Below are positions 1-13,034 of a stretch of DNA of 64,000 nt, in pieces (the first letter of the stretch is position 1; every line of letters begins with the position of its first letter). Location: assembly GCA_951217055.1 (NCBI GenBank), contig OX578282.1, positions 45,993,329 through 46,057,328 on the forward strand, read 5' to 3'. This DNA is from Gerris lacustris (taxonomy: Eukaryota > Arthropoda > Insecta > Hemiptera > Gerridae). Below the pieces are notes generated by a model. It searched no databases. It had not been told where the DNA came from and saw nothing but the letters and a program-made list of their open reading frames with translations. The translations under genes and the position numbers were made by a program.

Positions 1-3000
1 AACGGTGATACTTTTAAAGGTGACGAATACGAGACTAAAATAAATTTCGCCGGAAAACCATTAAAAGCTAAGAAAACTCCACAGAATCTCGTAAGGCCTC
101 GCTATTATTCTTCTGAGTTGGGTATCAGAGATAAAGTCCTCGTAGGAGTTCTAACTAAAGGAGATACTGTTAATAACTTAGCTGTTGCTATCAATCAAAC
201 TTCCACTCATATTGTGGATAAAATTTTATTTTTTATTGATGCGGACGAAGCCTCAAAAGCAAATGTTCTTTCATTGAAGTTGCAAGGCATCGTTGGATTT
301 ATAGACACCAAAGAAATATTGAAACCATTTCACGTTATGAAATACTTGATTGAGAATTATATAGATGACTACGATTATTTCTTCTTGATTCGAGATAGGG
401 CTTATATCAACTCTCGAATGCTTACCAGAATATTGAGTAAGATCAGTGTGAGCTACAATGTACATGCAGGAGGACTAAAAGCTGGTGAAGACTCCAATTT
501 CTGCAGCTTAGGTATTTATAGATAACACAATTATTATTGATTAATTATATTTTCCTTATAATTAACGGTTTCAACCTTCCTTACAATTTGTGGCTAATCT
601 ACAGACTCTGGATGTCAACTCTGTTTGTTTGAAACCTTCCTTATCAAGAGAGATGATAGGGAGGTGTGTACACATAAGGTAGGTGTGTACACATACCTAT
701 ATTCATAGGTCTTGGTATCAATCAAAACCAAATGTGTTGTAAGTATCAGTCCATTAAATTATGACTCATACGATTTAAGGTGGGTTTATAGCCTGCGTTT
801 TATACGCGCTTCAGGCTGTCTTAACATGACACGAGAAAAGTTGGTTTCAAGCCAACTTTATCACTCAAAACTAACCTTTCCGTCCTCTTCCCTCTTGTTT
901 ATATTTTTGATTTCATTTTTTGAGTCATCCATTTACATAGTAAATACTAAATACACACTTCTTTTTTGTTTTGCAACCATCCTTTGAGAAAATTAATATA
1001 GTATTTTAATAGTAAATTCGGCTTTGTTTATAACCTGAACGGAACACTGCGCAAGTGCAAAAGGAAGGAAGGGTGGGGGAAAACATTTAGTGACGCCTCT
1101 CTGGCTTCCTGAATGTATTATTTATTATCTATGTAGCACAAATGCATGCTATGAACCCACCTTTACACTTTATACGTTACGAGATGTGACTTTTGACAGC
1201 ATGGTAAAATCGAAAAATTGGGGTGGGGAACCCAATGAGAGGTCAGGATTTTGAATTATAGTTGGTTGGGCTAAGCAGGCAAACAATAGTACATTACGCG
1301 TCTAGTGCGGAAAGTAGCATTTTGCATTCGAGTGTGCAGTTTGCACCCGAGCGATAGCGAGGATAGTTAAACCACACAAGCAAAGCAAAATGCTGTTTTT
1401 GCATGAGTTGCGTACCGTATTTTATCTACGATTGTTGGATTTTAATAATAAATACAGAAAAACATTAATTCATTAGATGTATTTTGTGCCAAATTAATTA
1501 TTTCAGGAGGCGGATTATTCTCCTCATTTTTGTCATAATCACTTAAATCACTCATTGTTTTTCACTAAAAACTCTATATAAGCAAACAGCAAATTAGTTT
1601 TGTTAAATGTAAACAAACTCGCTAATCGTGCGTTAAGGTGAAGAATTCTTCTTTTTTACCGCAGTAAGGCGGAAAAAATAGGAATTATGAGACGTGCATG
1701 GGCAATGAATACATGTACGTAAAGAAAGAATCACTTTCTACGCATCTAACCAGAGATATAATGTTTATATTTTGCATCAATCGTAGATAAAAATCTTTAC
1801 ACATTTTTAAATTTTATATTGTAGTTAATAACAATTGTAATGTAGTATATATATGGAGTAATTGTACTAATGTGACTATGAGATGTAACAACACCTTTAT
1901 AACTGTCTAGGCCTTAATAAATTTAAGAGTTTTAACATCTATTAACTTAAGTTACAGAATCGCTCTCCTGATGTATTAGATGTTTAAACCCCTTCTCCAG
2001 TCTGCACTGAAAAATAATTTATTTAATTATTAAAAAAAGTATTTAATATTTTTCTTCATCCAAATTGTTAATGATTAATGAAGTTAACATAACAAAGCAG
2101 TGTGTGTTTTAAAATGTTACCATGTGAGCTAGTTCATAATTTTTAATTCTTGTAGATGGAGGGCTGCTTCTGAGTAACTCTATAGTAAAGAGTATTGGTG
2201 GTTCAATGGATTGGTGTGTTAAGAATGCCTTCTCTGATAACGATGAAGATAATTTGGGTAGATGTATACTTCATGCTTCTAAACTACCATGTACTCAATC
2301 CATACAGGTAAACAAAACACACTTTTAGTAGGTATACTATAGCTTATTTAACATTCTAGATGGAGTAAAGCTTTATTTTATTCTTCTTAATAGAATATTT
2401 GCATGTTTTTGTTTTTATGAATATATAATGAAGATTAATATTCTCCTGTTAAGGTGTCATGACCGATAGTGTCTTAGATGTAAACTAAGATAATACCTAT
2501 ATGTAGGTTTCTCTGAACAAACTTAAATATGTTTAATTGATATAGTCTTGGTTCATAATTATTCTTCATTAGAGTACAAATTCATGTTTCGAGCCAGTTT
2601 GTAGTCATATTCTTGTATGACTGCTCTCTTCTAATGTTTTGTTATTCTAAAAAAAAATATATATATATACAACATTTAGAATGGTGTTTATTCATTCAGC
2701 TATAACTGTGCTGTGCAGATCCACTTAAAATAAACATCTTCCTTGAGTTGAGCTATGGAAAGGGGCAGAATTGATGATTTTTCGTTCCTTGATGCACTTC
2801 TTGTTGATCTTCTCTGCCATTTTATAACTATAGCAGCTTTTATTTAGTTTGGGGAGTTAATAAATGGTGCTTTTCTCGATAGTTAAGGATTTTCACGAGG
2901 TAGTTGGTGTTAGTTTTTAATTCTAATTTGTTGCTTTCCATGGCTCTAAACAAACTTATATATAAATATGAAAATCTATTAAAAATTAAAGTATTATAGT

Positions 3001-6000
3001 AACTAAAATACAATTGAACCAGTTTTGTTTTGTTCAGTAGCATCTGTCTTCTACAAATATTTTTACTTACTTAAGTTAGCTTAATAATTAATAATTTTAT
3101 TTTCATGAATTACTCTTGTTTTTTTAGGGTAACTTGTTTGAGAGTTTAGTTCTACCAAATGAAAATCAGCTTGACTTTGTATCTCAACCTCTACAGGAAG
3201 CAGTAACTTATTCTATGATTAAGGACCATAATGTTATGTACCGATTGCACTATCAGCTGTCCAAGGTAAATAAAACCAATTGTTGTAGCTTATTATAAAT
3301 TTGTTCAACTCAAGATAGACAATGGGTACTATGCACTGGCACTTGTCTACTCTATTTAGAATATATTTAGTGACTTAGTGTTGTATTATTGTTTAGAAGA
3401 GGCTGGTTGAAACTAAAAGAATGATCGAATCTCTTCGTAGCATTATGGATGGAGGAGATAACACTTGGCCTGTTGGTTCATATCCTCCCAAACAGCCTGC
3501 AACCAGATTTGATCTAATTCCTTGGCAATATTTTGATCTGACTAATCTCTACTTCCCTTCCAGCCGACAAAACATTAAACCACTCTCAGGACCAACTCTG
3601 GAAGATGTTCAAGTAACTTTTGTTCTTACTTATTAACATTTATCTATTTATGTTTAGAGAGTTAATAAGTTTACAGATAAATTAATTACTACTAATAGCC
3701 TCTGAGGAAACCACACTCTCTTTGAGACCTGTAAGCAGAGATCTCTACAATGTATTTTTTTTCTTTTTCTTCTTCTTCTTATTTGGAGGGCTGTTTATAC
3801 TGGACTGTTTAATAAATGGAAATTGTGCTTTTAGTTGTTGTCCTAGGTATTATGAACTTTTAAAGGAGTTCCATAGATGGAGCTGTGTGTGTCTACTGAA
3901 TATTAAAGGAAAGGAGGCTTTCGTCACATTAACAAACTCTAGCATGCACAAACTCCGTGCTTTCTCCCCTTACTTCATGCATAGAACCTTGTTGTTCCCC
4001 AGGACTTAAAAAAATAAAATAACAACTGTTATTAATAACAAAACTTGTTATAAGTGTTACAGATTTAAGTATTGTTGGCAATGAGTTACATGAGAAAGGA
4101 AGTAGTCCAGTGACTATTCCTTTTGGCTGGGATAGTATTTATAAAAATATATAGATTAATAAAATAATTTATAAATTTAAGAATGAAATAGTCATAAAAA
4201 TTAAATTTTAATTAAAGATATAATTATAATAAAATTATGTAAAAAGTGAATGTCTTCAGGTGACATGGTAGTACCTGTTTAAAGTTTAAATCTTTGTATA
4301 AAGTATTGTTTTAATGTTTAACTTTTCAAATTTTTCTTCTTCGAACTTTGAATTTATATTTATAATTTTATACATCTTTTAAATCGAACCATTTAATTGT
4401 TAGGTGCTGGAGATGACCATTAGAGTTTAAAAGCCAGCTTTGTACAATAACATTAATTTTAGTTGTTCTAATCACTGGCCCATTTTTACAATATTGAGCT
4501 TATTATTTTGATTCTTTAAATGTTACCAATTTGTATAAAATTGTTCTTGCTTTTTAATTCTGTCAATTACTGCTTATAATGTTTTAGAAAGTGGTAACTA
4601 CAAGTGTTTCTTGGCTGATTGAAAAATACAGAGGAGATCTAATCTACAGGCGACTGGTCAACGGCTACATGAGGTTTGACCAGTCCAGAGGTCTTGACTA
4701 TATATTAGATTTAGCTTTCAAGGACTCAGCTGGAAGGGAAAACATTAAAAGGTAATATTTATTGAGTGGGTGCCAATCATCTGGCATGTAATTTTGATCT
4801 AGGAATCATCATGCCTGCTTTATCTTGAAGAAAATCTTGCATTCAGGCAGTTCAATTTTATTATTCTATTGCTCCATGAGATTGAAACATGTCTGAATGA
4901 ATGAAATTGAACCATGTAACCACCAATTCAATGAAATTGCTCATTGCCATTGCCAATGAAAATCAAATTTTTGAGCAATTGATTGAATGGCTCTGTAGAA
5001 ACATCAAATTAAACTATGTAAACAGCTCGTTTTCTTTTGATGGAATGGAAGGTTTCAGCTGCATAGGTTTTTTTTTATGTTTTTAGCTAGTTTTTCTTTC
5101 TACTTGCTCAGTTTGATGGCTTAGTACAGAAGCGTTAAACTAGATCAAAAGTGTGCCATTCAGTTGTATGTAGCATTGAAATTGAACTGTTTAAATGCAC
5201 CGTTACACTACAATACACTTACAGTCTGGGTATTTCATACACAGATTTGTCACTTGCCAGTGTGTTTATTGATTTCCTTCCTATTTTATCCTATAATGTA
5301 GCCTTGTAAGTTATTATGGATAAACTAATTTAATTTTTATTTGTTACGCAGGGTAGAGGTGTGTAAGCCACTGGGGCATGTTGAAGTTCTAAGTGTACCT
5401 TATGTGACTGAGAACAGCCGTGTAACCATCCTGTTACCTATCAGAGCTGATAGTGCTCAGCAAGCTCTGGCTTTTATGAAAAAATACTCACAAATATTTA
5501 TGCAGACCTCCGAACTCACTTTCTTACTACTTGTAAGTTTACTGCTCTTATTTGTTATTATAAAGTCTATTTTATTTGTTAGGTAAATTGGTATATTAAT
5601 TGTTAAACAACATTGATTCCAAAATAAATGCCAAGTACAGTAAGTTGGTAAAGCTATTCAAACCCTCAAGTTCTAACAAGATGTAGAAATAAGCTGTTTT
5701 CATTGTCGAATGTTTATTTTAATTTGTTATTATATCAGTTTTTAGTATGATAGATTTGTCAGTAGTCCACAATCATTTACTATGTACTGATTTAAATCTA
5801 TGCCGTAGACAGGTTTAACTTACTTTTTACTCTCTCATATTCGAAAAATAGAGAGAAAGTATTGTAATACTGTGAAAATTTGATTTGGAGATTTTGAAGG
5901 GTTTACACATTTTTAGGTCTCCTGAGGTAAAAAGTGTTTTTTTTTTAATTATCTGAAAAATGTTTTTTTTTTAAATCGTATCAGACTAAAAAATCAGAAA

Positions 6001-9000
6001 AATAAGAAAACCCGGAAATTTACTTCCCGGAGGAAATAGCTATAAAATTCGGATGGTGAAATGTTCAATAATAATAAATGTAACCTCAAAAACTTGAAAG
6101 AATAATAACTGGAAAACTCTATACCAAATAATTATGTACTTTTATATGAGAAAATTTAGTAAAAGTTGTATGGATTAGATTTTTTCTCTTTAAACTTTGG
6201 TTATAGTCCACAGGCCACCATAAGAAGTGAGTCGCTGATTGATAAAGTTTTCTTACCTTATGGAATTGCTTATTTATGCCGTGTCCACCGATAAATTGGG
6301 TATATGGCAACTGGGCGCTGGGCCATTTCTTTTTTGTTGACATGCCAAACTTGCCCCTCTGCGGGAACATTGAAAAGAGATAGATAAAGTTTTGATTTTC
6401 ACAGGATCGTTTAATTAAATTATTTAAAAAACGGTGGTACACGTGGCCACCGATAAGAGTGGGCCGTTTGGGCTGTCCACCGCCCCAAACATATCGCTCT
6501 GCGGGGACGTTGAAAAGAAAACGGCCCACTCGTATCGGTGGCCACCTTTACCACTGTTTTTGAAATAATTTAATTAAACGATCCTGTGAAAATCAAAACT
6601 TTATCTATATCTTTTCAATGTTCCTGCACAAGGGCAAGTTTGGCATGTCAACAAAAAAGAAATGGCCCAGCGCCCAGTTGCCATATACCCAATTCATCGG
6701 TGGACACGGCATAAATAAGCGATTCCATAAGGTAAGAAAACTTTATCAATCAGCGACTCACTTCTTATGGTGGCCTGTGGACTATTAGGTTCTGGTAATA
6801 AAAAACTTTTTATTATTTTTTTAAATCTAGTATTTAGACCTAATTTCTCATAAGGTTTATAATGTTACATCGTTTTGAATTTTTATTATTTTACTAATTT
6901 AAATATGTGTTATAGGTGTTACTGTATGATCCAAGTTTGCCTGGTAAGGGTCACTCCCAAGACATATTTAAAGAAGTCAAAGAATTAGCTCAGGATCTGA
7001 CTTTTAAACATAGGAAAGACTACAGTAAGATAGCTTGGCTTTCAATCAAGGTAATATCTTTCATCAGCTCTATCTTTAATAATAATTATTATGAATTTTA
7101 ATCTCTAGACAAGAATTGCTCTTACTAACCAATTACTTAGTTTTGACTATTATTAGGTCTATAAAAAGGCAATTCAGATTAAATTTACAAGGCAATTTCC
7201 GAACTTATTTGTAAAAATGAAGGTTAATTGGTCAGTATGCTGTTTAATAACCTGGGAAATCTAAATTTAGATAAAATTATATATTTTTAGGGCAATAACA
7301 TAGTGAAACAGTTGACAGAGTTAAATGGGATGAAACGTCATGGAGCATGGCATCTTCTCCCATCACATAATTCAATACCTGTTATATTTCGGGCTAGGTG
7401 GTTTGTTTTTAATATGGAAGGGTGATGACTTCTTCTCTATTAGCTCAATCTTAATTAAGTTAATATGATAATTCCATAACACTGTAAAATTTATGTAGCA
7501 TGAATACCGTTTTGCTTACTGTCTTTCTTATCTATTTTTCAGGTTCCAATGCTTGGCAGTAGTCCTCCTCCACTCTATGATGATCTGCTTTACTTTGCTA
7601 TGGTAGATCTTGTCATGAAAAAACTTCCTCTAGACTCTCTTGTTCTATTCTCTGATCCTTTTGTAGATCTCAACATTGACTACATCAATAGAGTAAGTAC
7701 TCTTTCCTACATTATTCCTCTTGCTATTGTCTTTTTATAAACTTTAAGTCTTTTGATAATATTTCTTCAAAAACTAGAATTTATTCTACTGGACTCAAGA
7801 ATATTAAATTATGAATGTAAGTCGCCCTCGAATATAAGATGCATCCCAATTTTCGAATTAAAAATATGAAAAAAAAACTTTAATGCATTGAATATAAGAT
7901 GCTCCGGGTTTTAAAGGAAAAATTGATCATCTATTTATTACCAACTTGTTTAGTCGTCAAATTTAGACGGTCTACCTTAGATATTGTTGGAATATTTAAT
8001 CTATATTTAGATGTGAGGCAGAGAAGTTGTAAGGATAGATTTTTAAAAAAAAAACAAGATTTAAAAAAAAAAAATTTAAGCTATCAAGAAATACCTAGGT
8101 ACAATGGAACCCTTTACACCCAACAGTAATTAATCCCAACATCAGTAAATAAATCCTTTACAATTCCTGAAAATTAATAAAAAAGGAGGGCCCTATAATA
8201 ATTTCCCAGCAAAATTCAGAGAATTTGAAATATAAAGTAAAATAACATAACTCCGTGATACTTGAACGAGAGGTTCATAGAAAAAAGGTTTTTAGCTTAC
8301 TCAATATAGCTTTCAGAAGGAAATATTATTTCGATCTGTTACACTTGAATTTATCAATTATAAGACATGCCCCGAATACAAGACGCATCCTGATTTTCAT
8401 GATGCAAAAACAGAAAAAAATGGGTCTTATATTCAAAGCAATACAATATTATAAAAATAGTTTTATTTTCTTATATTTAATTTTTATTTTTGATTCGAGA
8501 GAATTCATCAAGGTTTGACTCTATGTAAATAAAAATACCATTTCTTTATACTAGATTAATTACTAGCTTTATTGCGGGAAGAAAAAAAATAGTAATAATT
8601 CATTTTCTAAATCTCCATCACACTTTACTGTGTGGACCTTTTACTTAATGAAATGAGCTTCAGCATCTTTTCTATTTACCTCTTTTACGAACTAACACTT
8701 AAGAGCATTAATACTAATAGTGGACCACTATGAATTACTGTTTTTTTTTCTTCTTCTTCTCCTTCTTTCTTGTTTATGTTTTAATCTCTACTTATTCTTC
8801 TTTATAACTGAATTATAATTATATTTATTGATTATTATTTGTTATTCTGTGTTACAGGTAAGAATGAATACAATTGCCACTAGGCTGGTGTACAGTCCAA
8901 TACCATTCACCGAGTTTCGTCCAGATGTAGCAGTGAAATCTCCTAAGGAAGGTAGTAAAGAGGAAACCCTGGAAATACACCGGTCTTCAGGCCATTTTAA

Positions 9001-10757
9001 CCCTTACAATATTCGTCACATCTCCTTTTATACCTCTGATTTCTTTGCAGGTTAGTCATCAACATAATAAATTAGTTTCTTATGAAATTAAAGTTATTTA
9101 TATTGTACTAAATTATTGAGAATTTTTACAAAATGTCTATTTATTCTAGGCCCCTAGCTAGGGTGTGTATTACTTCCACAGTCACTTTTCACAAAATTGG
9201 TCTGGTCCAAATCCCAGGTGGACTAAAGTGGTGTAAATTAGTCTTTTTAAGAATTAGATTATAAGGCAACTCCCTTGAAGTAGTAAAGAGCTGTCTGCTA
9301 GGCTCTGAGCCTTTGTGGGGTGTTGCTCCGCCAATTATTATTTTTTAAGTATTTATCTATTTGAAATTTATATCCTCATCTCTCAAATGTTTACCTATTA
9401 TGTTTATATTTTAGCCACAGCCTATCCTGCTTAGTTTTGGTATTATCATAGAGATGCAACATATTATGTTAACAATGAATCTTAAATGAAGACCAATCTT
9501 TTCAAAAATAAGTACCAAACTAAGACAAATGAGCAGTTTTTTCTATTCCTTATATTTTAAACTTTTTTTCACATTTCTAGTAATATTTTATGGATATCAT
9601 AAGATTATATCACTTCTGTAACATGCAATATTCTTCGGTATCAATCATACTTATTTAGGGTCTGTAGGTAATAATGAGGACCCTTATACATTCCTGCTCT
9701 TGTCTATCTGTCTATAATACACCTTATCTTAGGAAGTACCCAACTCAAAAAATTTGAAACTTTGCAGTTGTGTTATGTATAATAACGCAAGCACAGGAAA
9801 ATTATAGGGAAGCTCTCAAAAACAAAGAGTTAGAGTTCAAGGAGTCGACAATTTTTAAACGGAAATGGGTCATGTGGTGAATTAAGTAAAATGGGAGGAC
9901 GCCCTGAGTAAAAATATATAGTTCTTCTATCAAAAAAACAAACAAATGGTTTTTGAGGAATTTTTCATACGTCGCCTATTTTGTGAGATAAAAATGTTTC
10001 CCCCCCAAAAAATCCTATAAAATTTATTTTCTTGGGAACTGATTGGGCTGGACACTTTGGATTAGTTATATTGCGTTTGGACAATAAAAATGCATAAACA
10101 GTGTTTGTTCCACGTCATTATAATAAATTGTTCAAAAGTTATAGCTAAAACAAACTTTTAAATGGCCGCCATATTGACATGGCTGTGCCGAATTTGCTGG
10201 TTAACAAACTTGTCTTATTTGTTAAATTGCCTACAAACCCCTTGTAAGTGCTGGAAGCACATACTTGGCCAATTTATTTTCTCATAATTGCACTATATAA
10301 TATTTATTTGAGTTAACTTTTTTATTGCCTAGTTTTAGTGGGAAAAGAAATGACAAATATTATTTTTTGTTACATTCAATTTTATGTTGCAGTGAGGAAG
10401 CAAGTAATGTCATATCTACCAGCTGTTAAATATGACCGAGACATTGTGACACTTATCAAGAGCTACGATACAGTATCCAAAGCATTCCCTAGTCATTCTA
10501 CTGAACACACCATCCCATCGTCTCTCCTAGAGCTCTTCTCTACTAGAGGAGGAGACATCAGCGTCTTAAGAGCACCTGAACCTGCTCTTAAAATCCTTCA
10601 CTACCCTGACTTCTGTGTCAAACTTGACTCAGCTGTTAAAGGAACACCTAGAGCAAGTCAGCTCAATAACTGCCTTGCTGAAAGAGATTCTGCTACGGCA
10701 ACCAGGAGTCAGTTAGCTACTGCTATATTAGACCTAAATCTAACTCATCTTCACTAG
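1..10757 (+). CDS. CHPF: Chondroitin polymerizing factor-like protein (CHPF family), 3' part of the gene, 11 exons
   Basis: Exons (phases checked at each junction): 1-511, 2156-2307, 3128-3265, 3397-3612, 4588-4751, 5352-5532, 6916-7050, 7291 to about 7380, 7543-7692, 8858-9050, 10393-10757; stop TAG at 10755. The spliced frame gives about 764 residues; the signal-anchor 5' part lies off the left edge. Family knowledge: CHPF is a type II Golgi protein with an N-terminal GT31-like and a C-terminal GT7-like domain that works with chondroitin synthase to extend GlcA-GalNAc chains; the C. elegans homologue is mig-22. Seen here: FFLIRDRAY (residues about 127-135) sits where chondroitin synthases carry a DxD metal site, which is missing, as in CHPF; FCSLDGGLLLSN spans the exon 1/2 junction; RFDLIPWQYF is in exon 4; INRVRMN spans exons 9/10 and matches the NRCRMN motif of vertebrate CHPF. 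N-glycosylation sequons NQT (about residue 65) and NLT (C-terminal) are present. The donor of exon 8 is uncertain. CHPF versus CHPF2 cannot be decided. Confidence 0.87.
512..2155 (+). other. CHPF intron 1, with a short inverted-repeat element
   Basis: This is the largest intron of the CHPF-like gene in the window. It contains inverted copies of TTTTATCTACGATTG at 1420-1434 and 1778-1792, which suggest an inserted element of about 370 bases, and a small hairpin pair (AGCATTTTGC near 1316 and GCAAAATGCT near 1384). No coding exon is seen; two short frames at its start and middle are spurious. Confidence 0.5.
5822..6070 (+). repeat. Interspersed repeat family D, copy in CHPF intron 6
   Basis: The segment opens with TTTTTACTCTCTC, a run resembling AGAGAAAGTATTGT, a GGTCTCCTGAGG motif and CCCGGAAATTTACTTCCCGGAGG. 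Related segments with the same order of motifs occur near 28810-29250 and, in part, at 59325-59420 and 11868-11910. No coding capacity is seen. Confidence 0.45.
6204..6784. mobile_element. Foldback DNA element, almost entirely palindromic (581 bp)
   Basis: The left end TAGTCCACAGGCCACC and the right end GGTGGCCTGTGGACTA are inverted copies, flanked by TTA on both sides (6201-6203 and 6785-6787). Complementarity runs nearly the whole length: arms 6204-6468 and 6520-6784, with a loop of about 50 bases. The arms hold internal near-repeats, for example two versions of CTCTGCGGGAACATTGAAAAG. It lies in intron 6 of the CHPF-like gene. A 3-bp TTA duplication would fit a PIF/Harbinger-type MITE, but this is inference. 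A 136-codon - strand frame across it is a by-product of the palindrome. Confidence 0.75.
7810..8452 (+). repeat. Repeat family C, copy 1 (AATATAAGACGC-rich), CHPF intron 9
   Basis: Both ends carry repeated motifs of the AATATAAGATGCATCCC / AATACAAGACGCATCC type, with a middle segment sharing ATTCAGAGAATTTGAAAT and GATACTTGAACGAGAGGTTC with the second copy at 13853-14208. The second copy is inverted and shorter, so copy 1 carries about 250 extra internal bases. The motif-rich ends suggest a non-autonomous DNA element, but no clean target-site duplication was found. Confidence 0.6.
9148..9335 (+). repeat. Possible tRNA-derived SINE in CHPF intron 10
   Basis: TAGCTAGGGTG at 9155 resembles a pol III A box, and GGTCCAAATCC at 9204-9214 resembles a B box (GGTTCGAATCC) about 50 bases later. 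A GC-richer unrelated body ends near GTGTTGCTCCGCC. There is no second copy in the window, no clear tail and no target duplication. Confidence 0.25.
9655..10235 (+). repeat. Probable interspersed repeat in CHPF intron 10
   Basis: Long non-coding stretch with phrases typical of repeats (GAACTGATTGGGCTGGACAC, GGCCGCCATATTGACATGG). A related GGCCGCCATTTTG phrase is at 59697. No terminal repeats were identified. Confidence 0.3.
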
Positions 10758-12640
10758 TCCTCTCATGAATTAATTATCCATAAATATTTCCTTTAAGTTA
10801 TTTATAGAGTAACCTATAGGTATTGAGGACTCTACACATAATTTTGTTTTATCATTTATTACTTTATTTTTCCTGCTTTGATATGGTTGTATTAACTTAA
10901 TTTTATCTATAGAGTTTGTCTATAGGCTACTTATAGTGTTTTCCTTCACGATCTATGGATATTGAATATTGCTGGCTTATAGAGGTAGTTTATAGAACTA
11001 TAGACACTTAGAACTTGGCCTATAGATATTATTTGTTGTCATTTATTAGAACTTTTATTTTTTATTTCCTGCTTTTTTTTAAAGTTGATATTTTTATTAT
11101 TAATTTGTTTTGTGGTCCTTTATTTTATTATATTTTGTTTGTACCCTTCCTTTTTTAAAAAACGAAAAAGTATTATAATCGTACAAAATAATTTACCAAC
11201 GGTGTTCAACATTTATTAATTGTATAAACTCTTTAAACCAAAAGCTAGATGATTTTTGGTAATGGCAATGAGAGTCAAGAAATACATAATATATTTTGGA
11301 GTTAACCTGAGCTAAAAACCTGATTTTTAGAAAATCAGTTGAGTTACTGTAAACATATTTGGAAAATTAAATTATTACTCACAAATTGTCATCTTTCAAA
11401 TTTAGATTGTTCCTACAACTTATTGGTAAGTCGGATTAACCCCCTCTCTTTCCACTATCTTTTGGATACATCTAAGTATCCAAAAATTGATCTATCATTA
11501 GACAAAGCTTTAATTTTATATATATATGTATAGATGTAAAATTGTGGTATGACAATATTCAGCCTATTTGTGCCTATACAACAATAAACCATATGACAAT
11601 ATACTAAATAAACTAAATGGTCTAGATTCTTAATTTTCACTGAACTAAATGACAATATACTAAATATATGTGTATATTTTTTTTACAAAATAATTTTAAG
11701 TAATACCACTTGGTTATTAAATTTCTTATGTTTTCTCATATGAAATATTATTATTATTTTTATGTCCACTTTTGACTAAAAATTTGACCAAAACCTTTAG
11801 TTGTTGACTTAAATGCCAAAAAAAATTAGAAGTATGCTCTCTTCTGGTTGAATCAGATTTTTTTACTTTTCCACACTACCTATAGTAGGAAAAGTATTGT
11901 TTTATTTTATAAAAACTTTACAATAAATGTCATTATATAGTTTTTATTTTTTAAAAAAATCCCTACTTTAGGGAAATCCATCCCTGTGATGTCCCAGTTT
12001 CTTAGATTTAAGATTTTATAGATGTTAAAGAGTCTCCTAGTGATAAAAAAAATTAATAGTGTACAGATTTATGTACACTAGACATAATATGTTACAGGTC
12101 ATTTCATTTATTTATTTTTGATTATCATTCATTATATTATAGAGCAACAATTATAAAAATTGTCTAAAAAATCTATTTTAATTCTTGTGTAATTATAGGT
12201 CTTTAATCAATAGATAAACAAGAATAAATAGTAATTATAAAATTAAATGGAAAGAAGTTGGCTCTCAAATTAAGTATTTTTTCCCATAATTCACCCTAAA
12301 TACTATTTATTAATATATTATTATAATTATTTTTATATATATTTTTTTTTTTTTTCATTTATGTTATTTGCCAAAGAAATTATTATAAATTGTGTATGTC
12401 ATTTGATTGTATCTTTTTATTTTTGTCCTAACATTGTCAATTATGAAGTAACAATAACTATTGTATAACGTTTTTAATTATTGCTTCTATTCATTGTTTT
12501 GCTCTTGATATTATATGTTTTTGTAGAAAAAAAAATTATGGTAGATAAAGTAGTTTTTAATCTTTAGTGTCAAATTTTTATATATTTTAATTGTTTAGAT
12601 TGTTTTTATACTTACTTGTTATTGGTCTGTTTGATGTTTA
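10758..12640. other. CHPF 3' region and AT-rich intergenic DNA
   Basis: The first 300 bases contain at least seven TATAG-type words (for example CCTATAGG, TCTATAG, CTATAGGC), then AT-rich DNA with homopolymer runs. A weak 37-codon open stretch at about 12652-12763 (DAEACLERLLNFGMN...) follows a CTAG that could be an acceptor; it is too weak to call an exon. Confidence 0.4.
11583..11588 (+). promoter_or_regulatory. Candidate polyadenylation signal for the CHPF-like gene
   Basis: An AATAAA hexamer lies about 830 bases after the stop codon, and a second one overlaps ACTAAATAAA at about 11605. The 3' region in between has no coding exon but many TATAG-type motifs. Assignment rests on position only; AATAAA is common in DNA this AT-rich. 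Confidence 0.35.
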
Positions 12641-13034
12641 TAATCTAGATGCAGAAGCTTGCCTTGAAAGATTGTTAAATTTTGGAATGAATTTCTGTAT
12701 GCTTGGTTTAACTTACAGAAATAAAAAAAAACAGCATCCAAGCTCTCTATTTTTAGGTTAATCCTAAACCTAAAAACAAGTAAAATATTTTATATTTGTT
12801 TAAAGGTTAAACGAATAAATTCGTGAGATTTCAATCTGTTTTAGATCATGTTGCTTAAGATATATTTATTGACGAACCTCGATATACGAATTTAGATGGT
12901 TCCTGCTACTTTTTCGTTTTCTTAATTTTATTTTATCTTGTCTTATAGGCTAAAAAATAATTTAAAAAAAGGCCTTTTTAATGGGACAAGATATAGTTTA
13001 TGAACACCTTCTTATATTTTATGATGATTTTTTT

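Noticed and set aside
3722..4009. 95-codon + frame after CHPF exon 4
   Set aside because: It lies in an intron, starts in a T-run and has no family match; the spliced CHPF frame skips it cleanly.
6119..6529. 136-codon - strand frame with internal similarity
   Set aside because: It runs through the foldback element; the frame and its internal near-repeat are explained by the palindrome's own duplicated arms.
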